Of a stretch of DNA of 64,000 bases, positions 38,239-46,668 are shown piece by piece. The translations under genes and the position numbers were made by a program. Every line of letters begins with the position of its first letter. Position 1 is the stretch's first letter. The DNA lies in contig CAVQVO010000002.1 of NCBI GenBank assembly GCA_963717115.1, positions 372,001 to 436,000 on the forward strand. Reading direction: 5' to 3'. Origin of the DNA: JBBQUN01 sp963717115 (GTDB lineage: Bacteria; Actinomycetota; Acidimicrobiia; Acidimicrobiales; SZUA-35). The notes beneath the pieces were generated by a model, which had not been told where the DNA came from, searched no databases, and worked only from the letters and a program-made list of their open reading frames with translations.

Positions 38239-40406
38239 TCCGTCGGTCGACCCTGGCGACGGTCGCCGTACTCGGCGTGGTGGCCACGCTCGGTTTCGGC
38301 GGTTCCTTCGAGGGCTGGGGGTTCGTCGCTCCCTCGGCACTGGGTGCCTCGGTGGCGGCGGCCTCGCTGGTGCTCGCCGGCCGGCGTCGGCTCTATGTCG
38401 GCGAATCGGTGGCCGTCTCGACCGGTCTGCTCGTCGTCTTCGGTGGTGTTGCCACACACGGCGTGCCCGGTCCGGAGGCCTACGCGGACTTCTTCGACGG
38501 GCTCGTCGGCGGCTGGTCGCACCTGCTGTCGAGTTCACCCCCGACCGAACTCACCGGTCCCCTGCGGGTCCTGCCCTACGTCGTGGCCTGGGCCGCGGTC
38601 ACCCTCGGAGGCCAGCTGGCCCGTCGAACCGGCCAGCCCGTCCTCCCGGTGATCGGACCGGTGTCGGGTATGGTGGCCACCATCCTGGTGTCGTCCGAGA
38701 ACACCGACCTCGCCGCTGCTCAGGGGGCCGCCATGGCCCTGGGCGCCATCGTCCTCGGGCTGATCCAGCAGGACCGACCTGCTCGTCCGGTGACTGCGTT
38801 CGGGGTGGTCGCCCTCGTCGCGCTCGTCGCCCCCCTCACGGGTCCACGGCTACCGCTCGCCGGGGCGAACGATCGATTCGATCTGCGCGATCTCCAGGAC
38901 CGACCCTGGGACCCCCTCGCCGAGCCGAGTCCCCTGGTCACCGTCAAAGCCTCCCTGAAGGAGCCGCAGCGGGACGAACCGGTGTTCAGCGTCGTGGCCG
39001 ACCCGCCGATCACCCGCTGGTCGACGGCCATCCTGGCCCACCACAACGGCAGCGTCTGGACCGTGGCCGATGAACGAGCGGGCGTGCCGGCCGCCTTCGA
39101 ACCCTTCGATCGCCAGGTTCCCGGCGCCCCCGGCGGTGAGTCCGTGACCTACCGGATCGAGGTCGAGGAGACGATGCAGTGGATCCCGGTGGCGGGCCGG
39201 CCGGTCGCTGCCGAGTCCGACGGCGAGCTCCGCGTCAACCCGGCGACGGGCACCCTCGCCGCCCCCCGGTGGCTCCAGCCCGGATCCATCGTGACCATGA
39301 CGGCCGTTCCCCGGGCCGAACCGACACGGGCCGACCTCCTGGGGGCCACCACCCCGGCAACCGACCAGGACGTCGTCGAGCTGGTGCCCCCGCCGATGCG
39401 CGACCTGGCCGGCGACGTCTTCGAAGGGATCGATCCGGGGCCGGCCCGGGCCCTCGCCCTGGCCGACCACTTCACGCAGCGGGGGTTCTACGACCATGGA
39501 CCCGACTCCCGTCCCGGTCACAACCTCGGACGCCTGGCCGAGTTCCTCGACGACCCCGACCGACTCGTCGGCTACGGCGAACACTACGCAGCCGCAGCCG
39601 GCGTCCTCGTCCGGCTCGGAGGCGTGCCGGCCCGCGTCGTCGTCGGCTATCGGATCCCCGAGTCCCGCTATGTCGACGGACGGGCGGTCGTGGTCGCCGA
39701 CGACATCGCCGCCTGGATCGAGATCGAGACCACCGAGTTCGGGTGGGTCCCCGTCGATGTCACACCCGACCGCGCCCGTGAACCCCAGAACGAGACCCCC
39801 GGGGTCACGATCACCGACGTCGCGGTCCCCAATCCTCCTCCTCCGCCACCGCCGCCCCCCGAGACCGCGTCAGTCAGCATGATCGATCGTGACGACGAGC
39901 TCGATCGGGGCGTCGACGAACCCGACGGGCAGATGACGTCCGGGGCCGTTCCGGCCGCCGTGATCATCGGTTCGACGGCCATCGGCCTTCCTGTCGTCGT
40001 CCTCACGCTCCTCGGAGCGGCCGTGATCCTCGCCAAGAGGCGTCGCCGGCGGCGACGACTCGGGACCGAACCCGGCCCATCCATCGCCGGGGCCTGGCAC
40101 GAGCTCCTCGACGGATTCGGCGAAGTCGGTGTGACGCCACGCCCGACCTCCACACCCGACGAGGTGGTCCGCACGTTGCTGATCGCCGAGCCGAGCACCC
40201 GAACCGTGGCCGACGACCTCCGGGCGCTGGCCGCCCAGGTCGACCGGGCGGCCTTCCACCCTCGTCCGGCCGACGCCGAGGCCGCCGCCATCGCGTGGTC
40301 GGCGAGTGACTGCGTCCTCCACGCCCTGCGTTCCAGCCGCAGTCGGCCGCAGCGATGGCTGATGCGAACCGATCCCCGTCCCCTCCTGCGAAAGGCCCGA
40401 CCATGA
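38235..40406 (+). CDS. TgpA-like transglutaminase-fold membrane protein, catalytically degenerate
   Basis: A 723-residue protein with several N-terminal helices (DUF3488-like), an extracytoplasmic transglutaminase-like domain (~390-515), a Pro-rich linker, one more helix (ALIGST-like IIGSTAIGLPVVVLTLLGAA) and a cytoplasmic DUF4129-like tail. In the core, the position normally Cys (G-x-C-E-x-x-A) reads YGEHYAAA, with Gly448. The His of the usual H-A-W-V-E reads IAAWIEI, with Ala492. The Asp (VPVDVTP, D508) remains. It therefore probably acts as a binding or scaffold fold, not a protease/transglutaminase. ATG 38235 and the next ATG 40403 are both in four-base stop/start overlaps. Confidence 0.87.
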   Translation: MIRRSTLATVAVLGVVATLGFGGSFEGWGFVAPSALGASVAAASLVLAGRRRLYVGESVAVSTGLLVVFGGVATHGVPGPEAYADFFDGLVGGWSHLLSSSPPTELTGPLRVLPYVVAWAAVTLGGQLARRTGQPVLPVIGPVSGMVATILVSSENTDLAAAQGAAMALGAIVLGLIQQDRPARPVTAFGVVALVALVAPLTGPRLPLAGANDRFDLRDLQDRPWDPLAEPSPLVTVKASLKEPQRDEPVFSVVADPPITRWSTAILAHHNGSVWTVADERAGVPAAFEPFDRQVPGAPGGESVTYRIEVEETMQWIPVAGRPVAAESDGELRVNPATGTLAAPRWLQPGSIVTMTAVPRAEPTRADLLGATTPATDQDVVELVPPPMRDLAGDVFEGIDPGPARALALADHFTQRGFYDHGPDSRPGHNLGRLAEFLDDPDRLVGYGEHYAAAAGVLVRLGGVPARVVVGYRIPESRYVDGRAVVVADDIAAWIEIETTEFGWVPVDVTPDRAREPQNETPGVTITDVAVPNPPPPPPPPPETASVSMIDRDDELDRGVDEPDGQMTSGAVPAAVIIGSTAIGLPVVVLTLLGAAVILAKRRRRRRRLGTEPGPSIAGAWHELLDGFGEVGVTPRPTSTPDEVVRTLLIAEPSTRTVADDLRALAAQVDRAAFHPRPADAEAAAIAWSASDCVLHALRSSRSRPQRWLMRTDPRPLLRKARP

Positions 40407-40684
40407 GCGACTCCGACGACGACCTCACCATCGACGGCACCGATCTCCTGGCCGACCTCCTGGCCACCCGAACCAACGAGCGCCCATCGAACCCCGTTCC
40501 GTCGACGCCGGCGACGGAGCCACCGGCCGCGGCGGTGACGGCCGGGACGAGATGGTCCCCGCCCGTACCCGAATCCCCGGCGGTCCGCCTCGGCTCGGTG
40601 CACCGATTCCCGATCACGGTGGTCATCGGGGTCTTCGCGCTCGGCCTCGCGCTGGGCGTCGTGCTCGCCGTCATCGGCCGATGA
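40403..40684 (+). CDS. Small single-pass membrane protein of the cluster
   Basis: A 93-residue protein: acidic N-terminus (SDSDDDLTIDGTDLLADLLA), Pro/Thr-rich linker, then one C-terminal helix (FPITVVIGVFALGLALGVVL) and a two-residue tail. It is joined by ATGA overlaps on both sides, which supports a genuine gene. No family recognised; the acidic Thr-containing N-terminus could be a kinase substrate or FHA ligand (inference). Confidence 0.72.
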   Translation: MSDSDDDLTIDGTDLLADLLATRTNERPSNPVPSTPATEPPAAAVTAGTRWSPPVPESPAVRLGSVHRFPITVVIGVFALGLALGVVLAVIGR

Positions 40685-41460
40685 CCGATCCCGACGTCAC
40701 GATCACCGGCGTCCCGGCACGGGCGGCGATGCGGGCCGAGGCCACGGCCCCGCTGGCGGCTCTCGGCTCGTGGGGTGTCGCGACCGCTCGAGGGCCGAAC
40801 CGCCCCGAGAACGACGACGCGTTCGGGCATCTCGGCTCGTCGCTCTTCGTGATCGCCGATGGCATGGGTGGTCATGCCGGGGGCCGCCTCGCGGCGGCGA
40901 CCGCGGTGCAGGCCCTGCTGTCGAGCGTGGGCAGCGTCGGGCTCGGACGCTGGGACGAACTCTTCGATCGGATCGCCGGTCAGGTGCGAACCGCCACCCG
41001 GGCCCGTGGGTTCGACCGGGCGGGCACCACCCTGTGTGTCCTCCGCCTGCTCGACGGGGTCGTCACCATCGCCCACGTCGGCGACACTCGCGTCTACCGG
41101 CTCCGGGGTGGCGAGCTCACCGGCCTCACCCGAGACCACCATGTCGCCAACGCCCTCGCCGACGCCGGAATCGATCCCCGGCGGCACCCCGGCGCGGGCA
41201 GCCATGCGCTCACAAGACACCTGGGTGCTGCCGATGGGAACGCCGTGCCCGATGTGACGTCTCTCGTCCCGCAGGTGGGTGATCAGCTGATCATGCTCAC
41301 CGACGGGGTCCACAAACCGCTCGACGAGGCCTCCATCATCGACGCGCTCGCCCGGACTCCCGACGTCGCCGCTGCGCTCCTGGTGGAGCGAGCCGGCGAG
41401 GCCGGCGGGCGCGACGACGCAACCGCGGTCGTCTTGTCGCTGAGCGAGGCCCTGCGGTGA
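40681..41460 (+). CDS. PP2C-type Ser/Thr protein phosphatase
   Basis: A 259-residue PPM phosphatase with the motif set in order: RPENDDAF, ADGMGGHAGG with the metal Asp, TTLCVLRLLDG, AHVGDTRVYRLRGG, LTDGVHKPL and GGRDDATAVV with the final metal Asp. It would dephosphorylate targets of the divergent kinase (inference from neighbourhood). Soluble, no membrane segment. ATG 40681 overlaps the previous stop, and its own stop overlaps the next GTG. Confidence 0.92.
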   Translation: MTDPDVTITGVPARAAMRAEATAPLAALGSWGVATARGPNRPENDDAFGHLGSSLFVIADGMGGHAGGRLAAATAVQALLSSVGSVGLGRWDELFDRIAGQVRTATRARGFDRAGTTLCVLRLLDGVVTIAHVGDTRVYRLRGGELTGLTRDHHVANALADAGIDPRRHPGAGSHALTRHLGAADGNAVPDVTSLVPQVGDQLIMLTDGVHKPLDEASIIDALARTPDVAAALLVERAGEAGGRDDATAVVLSLSEALR

Positions 41461-42548
41461 CCAGCGGCTACTCGCTGACGCTTTCACTGGCCCCCGGGCA
41501 GGGTCTGGTCGGCCGCCGTTCCGACACGCTCCTGTTCATCCCCGAGCCCGACGATCGGGCCAAGCTGCTCGTCGACGCGTTCTCCCAGGGCAGCGTCGAC
41601 GACATCTGGTACCGCCTGGCCGAAACGCTGATCGACCACGAATTCGACGTCTGCGCCTTCGCCTGTCTGACCGCCGGAGAACGCATCGAGATCCGGGTCT
41701 TCGGGGCGCTCGAGCTGACCACCGACCTCAAGTCGGTCCCGATGCTGTCGGGGGCGACCTCGGCGACGTGGGTCGAACACCGTGTTCACGGCCGTCCGTC
41801 GACCGCCACGATCACGACGGGCGACGACGTCGACGCCCGCACCAGCCTGGCCGACGGCATCGTCCCGGCCGGCGGGTTCACGGCGGCGTTGATCGAATCG
41901 GCGCGACGACCGAGCGAGTTGATCGACACCGTCACTCCGACGCCGACCCGAACCGCTCCGGCCGGACCGTCCGACCGGATGCCCGACGACCCGACCACCA
42001 CCGACGACGACGCCGACGGCCAGCTGGTCGACTACGTGATGTCGATGGTCGACGACGGCGAGACCACGATCGATCCCCCGCCGACCCCGCCCGGTACCGC
42101 CCTGGTGACCAGCCGGACCTGCAAGAACGGGCACCCCAATCCGCCCAGTCGAGCGGTGTGCGCGCTCTGCGAAGTCTTCCTCCCGGCCGGGGCCGACGCC
42201 GTGGACCACGTCCCGCAACCCTCGTTGGGGACCCTCGTCTTCAGCAACGGTCTGCGCGTCGACCTCACCGGCGACATCATGGTCGGCCGCAACCCGTCCC
42301 GGCGTGGGGAGCACTGGATCCCGGTGGTGCTCGAAGGAGAGCGGCTGTCCCGCACCCATCTCACGATCCGCTGCCGTGCGTGGGACGTCCTGGTCGAAGA
42401 CTGCGGGTCGCACAACGGAACCGTGGTCGTCCCGGCCGAGGGTTCGCAGCCGACGGCGCTCGTTGCCGGCACACCGCTCGTGATCGAGCCGGGGGCCACC
42501 GCCTACTTCGACGCGTTCTCGTTCGTCTTCAACGAGCGGACGGCATGA
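41457..42548 (+). CDS. FHA-domain protein with zinc-ribbon linker
   Basis: A 363-residue protein. The N-terminal ~150 residues form an uncharacterised domain (VDDIWYRLAETLIDHEFDVC and so on). A low-complexity Asp/Thr/Pro linker, a C4 zinc-ribbon-like element (RTCKNGHPNPPSRAVCALCE) and a C-terminal FHA domain (~265-355) follow. The phosphothreonine-binding signature is intact: VGRNPS, RLSRTHLTI and CGSHNGT. It is probably the reader of kinase output in this cluster. GTG start overlaps the PP2C stop. Confidence 0.87.
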   Translation: MTSGYSLTLSLAPGQGLVGRRSDTLLFIPEPDDRAKLLVDAFSQGSVDDIWYRLAETLIDHEFDVCAFACLTAGERIEIRVFGALELTTDLKSVPMLSGATSATWVEHRVHGRPSTATITTGDDVDARTSLADGIVPAGGFTAALIESARRPSELIDTVTPTPTRTAPAGPSDRMPDDPTTTDDDADGQLVDYVMSMVDDGETTIDPPPTPPGTALVTSRTCKNGHPNPPSRAVCALCEVFLPAGADAVDHVPQPSLGTLVFSNGLRVDLTGDIMVGRNPSRRGEHWIPVVLEGERLSRTHLTIRCRAWDVLVEDCGSHNGTVVVPAEGSQPTALVAGTPLVIEPGATAYFDAFSFVFNERTA

Positions 42549-43255
42549 GTGCGATCGACCCGGGTCCCGACTCGTCGATGATCGTGGAGTTCTGCGGCAT
42601 CGCCACGGAACTCCACGGAGATGCCTCGCTGGATTTCGGTCGATCGGCCGAGCTCGAGATCGACGACAATCCCTACCTGCACCGAGTGCTCGGGACCTTC
42701 GAGAGCCGGAACGGCACGTGGTGGCTCGTCAATCGGGGCCGTCGCATCGGCCTCACGGTCAAGGACCTCACCAGCCGGTCACAGGTGTCGCTCGCCCCCG
42801 GGCGGGAGCTGGCCCTGACGTTCCCCGAGGCGGTCGTCCAGTTCGTCGCCGGCCGCCATCACTACGAGCTGGAGCTCACGATCACGGGCCTCCCGGCCGT
42901 CCCGTCCGTGGTCACCAGCGGACCCGACGACGAGGGAGCGACGATCAGTCACGCCGATCTCCCCCTGACCGTCGATCAGCGCCGACTCATCGTGGCCCTG
43001 GCCGAACCCAATCTCCGCTCGGGCGGCGTCGACATCGATCTCCCGTCGAATCGTGCGGCAGCTCTCCGGCTGGGCTGGACCATCACCCGGTTCAACCGCA
43101 AACTCGACAACGTCTGCCAGCGGCTGACCCGTGCCGGGGTCTCGGGGCTGCGGGGCGACGTCGGATCGATGGCCACCGAGCGGCGGACCCGGCTCGTGGA
43201 GCACGCACTCGAGTCGGGGCTGGTCACCGAGTCGGACCTCGACCTGCTCGGTTAG
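42545..43255 (+). CDS. FHA-like plus winged-helix-like protein, last gene of the cluster
   Basis: A 236-residue protein. Residues ~10-125 have a beta-sandwich resembling a diverged FHA fold (LDFGRSAELEIDDNPYLHRV, LVNRGRRIGLTVKDLTSRSQ). The C-terminal part (PLTVDQRRLIVALAEPNLRS, LGWTITRFNRKLDNVCQRLT) looks like a winged-helix DNA-binding or dimerisation domain. The assignment is by pattern only. Its stop TAG shares bases with the stop of the convergent purB gene. Confidence 0.65.
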   Translation: MSAIDPGPDSSMIVEFCGIATELHGDASLDFGRSAELEIDDNPYLHRVLGTFESRNGTWWLVNRGRRIGLTVKDLTSRSQVSLAPGRELALTFPEAVVQFVAGRHHYELELTITGLPAVPSVVTSGPDDEGATISHADLPLTVDQRRLIVALAEPNLRSGGVDIDLPSNRAAALRLGWTITRFNRKLDNVCQRLTRAGVSGLRGDVGSMATERRTRLVEHALESGLVTESDLDLLG

Positions 43256-44622
43256 CGAATGGTCTTGGCCTGGTCGACGGCGTTGCCGAGGTAGTCGGCC
43301 GGGGTCAGTGCACGAAGCCCGGCCTTGGCGTCGTCGGGCAGGTCGAGCGAGTCGACGAACGCCACCATCGCTTCGCGGTCGAGGCGGCGCCCCCGGGTGA
43401 GCTCCTTCAGCTTCTCGTAGGGGGCCTCGATGCCGTGGCGCCGCATCACGGTCTGGATCGGCTCGGCCAGGACCTCCCAGTTGTCGTCGAGGTCGGCGGC
43501 CAGGCGCGGTGCGTTGAGGGCGAGCTTGCCCAGCCCCCGCAGCAGGGACTGGTGGGCGATGCTCGTGTGGGCGAACCCCATCCCCAGCGTGCGCAGCACG
43601 GTCGAGTCGGTGAGATCACGCTGCCAACGCGAGATCGGCAGCTTCGACCCGAGATGATCGAACAGGGCGTTGGCCACGCCGAGATTGCCCTCGGCGTTCT
43701 CGAAGTCGATCGGATTCACCTTGTGGGGCATGGTCGAGGAGCCCACTTCCCCCGTCACCACCCGCTGAGTGAAGTAGCCGAGCGAGATGTAGCCCCAGAG
43801 ATCTCGGGCGGCATCGATGAGGATGGTGTTGGCCCTGGCCACGGCATCGAAGAGCTCGGCGATCCAGTCGTGGGGCTCGATCTGGGTGGTGTAGGGATTC
43901 GGGACGAGACCGAGCGCCGACACGAACCGCTCGGCGAATCCGGGCCAATCGAGATCGGGATAGGCCGAGTAGTGGGCGTTGTAGTTGCCGACGGCCCCGT
44001 TGATCTTGCCGAGGATCTCGACGGCGGCGATCTGATCTCGTTGGCGTCGGAGCCGGTGGGCGAGGTTCGCCAGTTCCTTGCCGACCGTGGTGGGCGAGGC
44101 GGCCTGGCCATGGGTTCGCGACAGCATGGCAACGTCGGCGTGTTCGATGGCCATGGTCTCGAACCGGTCGATGACGGCGTCGAGCTCGGGCAGCAGGACC
44201 CGGTCCCGACCGGCCGAGACCATCAGCGCATACGAGAGGTTGTTGATGTCTTCGGAGGTGCACGCGAAGTGGACGAACTCCGAGACCGCCGCCAGCTCGG
44301 CATCGTCGGCGATGCGCTCCTTCAGGAAGTACTCGACGGCCTTCACATCGTGGTTCGTGGTGGCCTCGATGTCCTTGACCCGCTGGGCGTCGTCGGGTCC
44401 GAAGTCGTCGACGATCGAGTCGAGCCGTTCGTTGGCCTCGTGCGAGAACGAGGGAACCTCGCCGATCGCGCTCCAACGAGCCAGGGCCTGCAACCACCGG
44501 ACCTCGACCAGGACACGATGGTGGATGAGTCCGAACTCGGAGAAGATCGGCCGGAGCGACTCGGTCCTGGTGCCGTAGCGTCCGTCGATGGGGGCGATCG
44601 CCGTGAGACTCGTGAGGTCCAT
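43252..44622 (-). CDS. purB: Adenylosuccinate lyase
   Basis: A 456-residue fumarase/aspartase-superfamily enzyme that cleaves SAICAR and adenylosuccinate in purine synthesis. Length and the N-terminus (LTSLTAIAPIDGRYGTRTES) match the E. coli-type PurB rather than the shorter actinobacterial form. Catalytic blocks include TNHDVKAVEYFLKER, FACTSEDINNLSYALM, SRTHGQAASPTTVGKELAN and the signature GSSTMPHKVNPIDFENAEGN. ATG 44622. The stop overlaps that of the convergent FHA-like gene. Confidence 0.96.
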   Translation of the reverse strand: MDLTSLTAIAPIDGRYGTRTESLRPIFSEFGLIHHRVLVEVRWLQALARWSAIGEVPSFSHEANERLDSIVDDFGPDDAQRVKDIEATTNHDVKAVEYFLKERIADDAELAAVSEFVHFACTSEDINNLSYALMVSAGRDRVLLPELDAVIDRFETMAIEHADVAMLSRTHGQAASPTTVGKELANLAHRLRRQRDQIAAVEILGKINGAVGNYNAHYSAYPDLDWPGFAERFVSALGLVPNPYTTQIEPHDWIAELFDAVARANTILIDAARDLWGYISLGYFTQRVVTGEVGSSTMPHKVNPIDFENAEGNLGVANALFDHLGSKLPISRWQRDLTDSTVLRTLGMGFAHTSIAHQSLLRGLGKLALNAPRLAADLDDNWEVLAEPIQTVMRRHGIEAPYEKLKELTRGRRLDREAMVAFVDSLDLPDDAKAGLRALTPADYLGNAVDQAKTIR

Positions 44623-44643
44623 GGGGCCAGGCTAACTCGGGGC

Positions 44644-45003
44644 TCAGGCGGCGAAGGCCACGACGTTGCCCGCCGGTTCCGTCGAAGGACGGTCGACGGG
44701 CTGCTCGGTGGGTGCGACGAGGACGGGACCGACGACCGACCAGAGCTCGTCTCGCAGGACCAGTGCCGGTTCGCCGGTGAGCCCATTGGCAACGAGCAGG
44801 CCGTCGATGAGGTCGGCGACCACGGCCGGGAGGGGCCGGTCGCGAAGGGCGACGGCCACGGTGGCCGACCCGTCGGCCCGGCGACGGATCGTGCGGCGGG
44901 CCGATCCCCGTGGTCGGCTCCGGAACGACGGGACCGACCAGCCGGCCCGACGGGCCGCCCCGGAGAGCAAACGCACGGCTTCGGCGAATTCGAGTGATGT
45001 CAT
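44644..45003 (-). CDS. Conserved small protein, unknown
   Basis: A 119-residue protein. An N-terminal helical segment (EFAEAVRLLSGAARRAGWSV) is followed by a basic Arg-rich patch (SRPRGSARRTIRRRADG), an Ala/Val strand-helix-strand (ATVAVALRDRPLPAVVADLI) and a proline/Thr-containing tail. No domain is recognised. The composition is that of a real protein and it fills the gap between purB and an enoyl-CoA hydratase gene. The basic patch could bind nucleic acid (inference). Confidence 0.6.
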   Translation of the reverse strand: MTSLEFAEAVRLLSGAARRAGWSVPSFRSRPRGSARRTIRRRADGSATVAVALRDRPLPAVVADLIDGLLVANGLTGEPALVLRDELWSVVGPVLVAPTEQPVDRPSTEPAGNVVAFAA

Positions 45004-45054
45004 GGCTCCTGCCTCTCTCCCACGACCCCATCATGACCCGGGGGTGTGACAGGC

Positions 45055-45804
45055 CTAACGGAAGCCCGCGAGCCGTTCGTCGGTGTCGGTGAACGGGTAG
45101 TCGTGGTCGGCCTCGTAGGCCAGACCGGCCTCGAGGCCGAGGCGTTCGGCGGCGGCGAAGAGGTCCTGGTAGGCGGCCAACGACTCGCCGCTGTTCGTTT
45201 TGATCTCCTCGGCCAGGGCGGTCACCGTGTCGGCCAGCTCGGTGAGGGGCACCGACAACGCCGCCAGACCCCAGCGGGCCGCCTCGACGCCGGTGAAGGT
45301 CCGGGCGGTGTAGGACAGGAATCGGGCCCGGGCGAGGCCGACGAGGAGCGGAAGCCGCTGACTCATGCCCCACGTCGGTCGCAGCCCCCACTTCGCGTGG
45401 GTGTCGCCGAGCTTGGCCTCGTCGGCGACCACGATCACGTCACACGCCAGGGCCAACTCCAGGGCGCCGGTGAAGCAGAATCCGTTGACCGCCGCGATCA
45501 CCGGCTTGGCCATCGTCGACAGCGTGGTGGTGACGCGGCGGGCCGGGAGGTCGAGGATGTCGCCGACCTTGCCGTCGGCGAGCTGGCGTTCGCCGAGGGC
45601 CTTCAGATCGACCCCGGCCGAGAACGCCCGACCGGCCCCGGTGAGGACCACGACCCGCACTGCGTCGTCGGCCGCTGCGGCGCCGGCGGCCGACTCGAGC
45701 TCGCCCAGCATCGTCGGCGTGATGGCGTTCAGGGCCTCCGGACGATGCAGGGTGATGGTGGCGACACCATCGAGGACGTCGTAGCGGATCTCGTGGTAGG
45801 TCAC
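45055..45804 (-). CDS. Enoyl-CoA hydratase/isomerase
   Basis: A 249-residue crotonase. It has TLHRPEALNAITPTMLGEL near the start, the oxyanion-hole segment GRAFSAGVDLKALGE, and AAVNGFCFTGALELALACDV. At the positions of the hydratase glutamates it reads DEAKLGDTHAKWGLRPTWGM. The first Glu equivalent appears replaced (G-D-T-H in place of the usual E-x-x-x-G), so the precise reaction is uncertain. Its start is 23 bases from the 31-bp repeat tract. Confidence 0.87.
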   Translation of the reverse strand: MTYHEIRYDVLDGVATITLHRPEALNAITPTMLGELESAAGAAAADDAVRVVVLTGAGRAFSAGVDLKALGERQLADGKVGDILDLPARRVTTTLSTMAKPVIAAVNGFCFTGALELALACDVIVVADEAKLGDTHAKWGLRPTWGMSQRLPLLVGLARARFLSYTARTFTGVEAARWGLAALSVPLTELADTVTALAEEIKTNSGESLAAYQDLFAAAERLGLEAGLAYEADHDYPFTDTDERLAGFR

Positions 45805-45826
45805 CCCCGCAACCTAACGACTCGGG

Positions 45827-45912
45827 CAGTGCCGAGCGAAGCGAGGCACCCGTGTAGCAGTGCCGAGCGAAGCGAGGAACCCGTGTAGCAGTGCCGAGCG
45901 AAGCGAGGAACG
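45827..45912. repeat. 31-bp direct tandem repeat, about 2.7 copies
   Basis: Units begin at 45827, 45858 and 45889 with CAGTGCCGAGCGAAGCGAGG, and the first two end ACCCGTGTAG; the third diverges after GGAAC. Copies 1 and 2 differ by one base. Each contains GCGAAGC, a sequence known to form a very stable mini-hairpin in single strands. The tract fills the divergent region between 45804 and 45928. Confidence 0.9.
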
Positions 45913-45927
45913 GCGCATACTGTCGGG

Positions 45928-46668
45928 GTGACCCTGATCGCCCTGACACCGTGGCGGCGGACCCTGAGCACGGGGGTCCACCCCGAGAACGACCTCTACA
46001 CGGTCGACCCCCAGTACCTCGACTCGGTCGAAGCCGCCGGCGCCCACACGGTCGTCTTCCCGAACTCGTTCGATCCGGACACGGCCGCCGAACGCATGCG
46101 TCCCTTCGACGGGCTCGTCCTGACGGGTGGCAGCGACGTCGATCCCGCTCTCTACGGCGCCGAACCCGACGGAGCAGTGGGTTGGAACCGGGCCGGCGAC
46201 GAGTCCGATCGCGCGCTGCTGCACGCCGCACTGGCCCAGGGGAAGCCCGTGCTCGCGATCTGCCGTGGCCTGCAGCTCGCCAACGTCGCCCTCGGCGGCA
46301 CCCTCCACCAGCACATCTCGGACCGTTCCGAACACCATCGGTCGCGCCAGACCGTCGACGACGAGAGCCCCGAGGCCCACCTCGCCGCCGCCGACGAACA
46401 CCTGGCCCGACGCCATCCGGTGGCGCTGACCCCCGGTTCGCTCATCGCCAAGCTCTACGACGCCGCCACCATCGACGCCAACTCGCTGCACCATCAGTCC
46501 GCCGACCGGATCGGCCGCGGACTCGCGGTCACCGGAACGACCCCCGACGGCATCGTCGAGGCGATCGAGCACGAGTCGGGGCTCCTGCTCGCCGTGCAAT
46601 GGCATCCCGAGCGCATCACCGACGAAGGACACCACGTCCTCTTCGAGTGGTTGGTGGACTCGGCGTGA
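45928..46668 (+). CDS. Class I glutamine amidotransferase-like peptidase C26 (PuuD-like)
   Basis: A 246-residue gamma-glutamyl hydrolase-type protein. The nucleophile Cys lies in LAICRGLQLANVALGGTLHQ, with a GGSDVDPALYG block before it, HHQSADRIGRGLAVTG and the catalytic His/Glu in QWHPE near the C-terminus. PuuD hydrolyses gamma-glutamyl-GABA; homologues act on other gamma-glutamyl amides, and no polyamine genes are nearby to fix the substrate. GTG 45928 follows the repeat tract. Its stop overlaps the next GTG. Confidence 0.87.
   Translation: MTLIALTPWRRTLSTGVHPENDLYTVDPQYLDSVEAAGAHTVVFPNSFDPDTAAERMRPFDGLVLTGGSDVDPALYGAEPDGAVGWNRAGDESDRALLHAALAQGKPVLAICRGLQLANVALGGTLHQHISDRSEHHRSRQTVDDESPEAHLAAADEHLARRHPVALTPGSLIAKLYDAATIDANSLHHQSADRIGRGLAVTGTTPDGIVEAIEHESGLLLAVQWHPERITDEGHHVLFEWLVDSA

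Noticed and set aside
45827..45912. CRISPR array
   Set aside because: The 31-bp units are back-to-back with no unique spacers, and no cas operon is present.
45814..46635. A 273-codon minus-strand frame across the repeat tract and the PuuD-like gene
   Set aside because: The amino-acid repeats it shows come from the DNA repeat; the plus-strand amidotransferase motifs are decisive.
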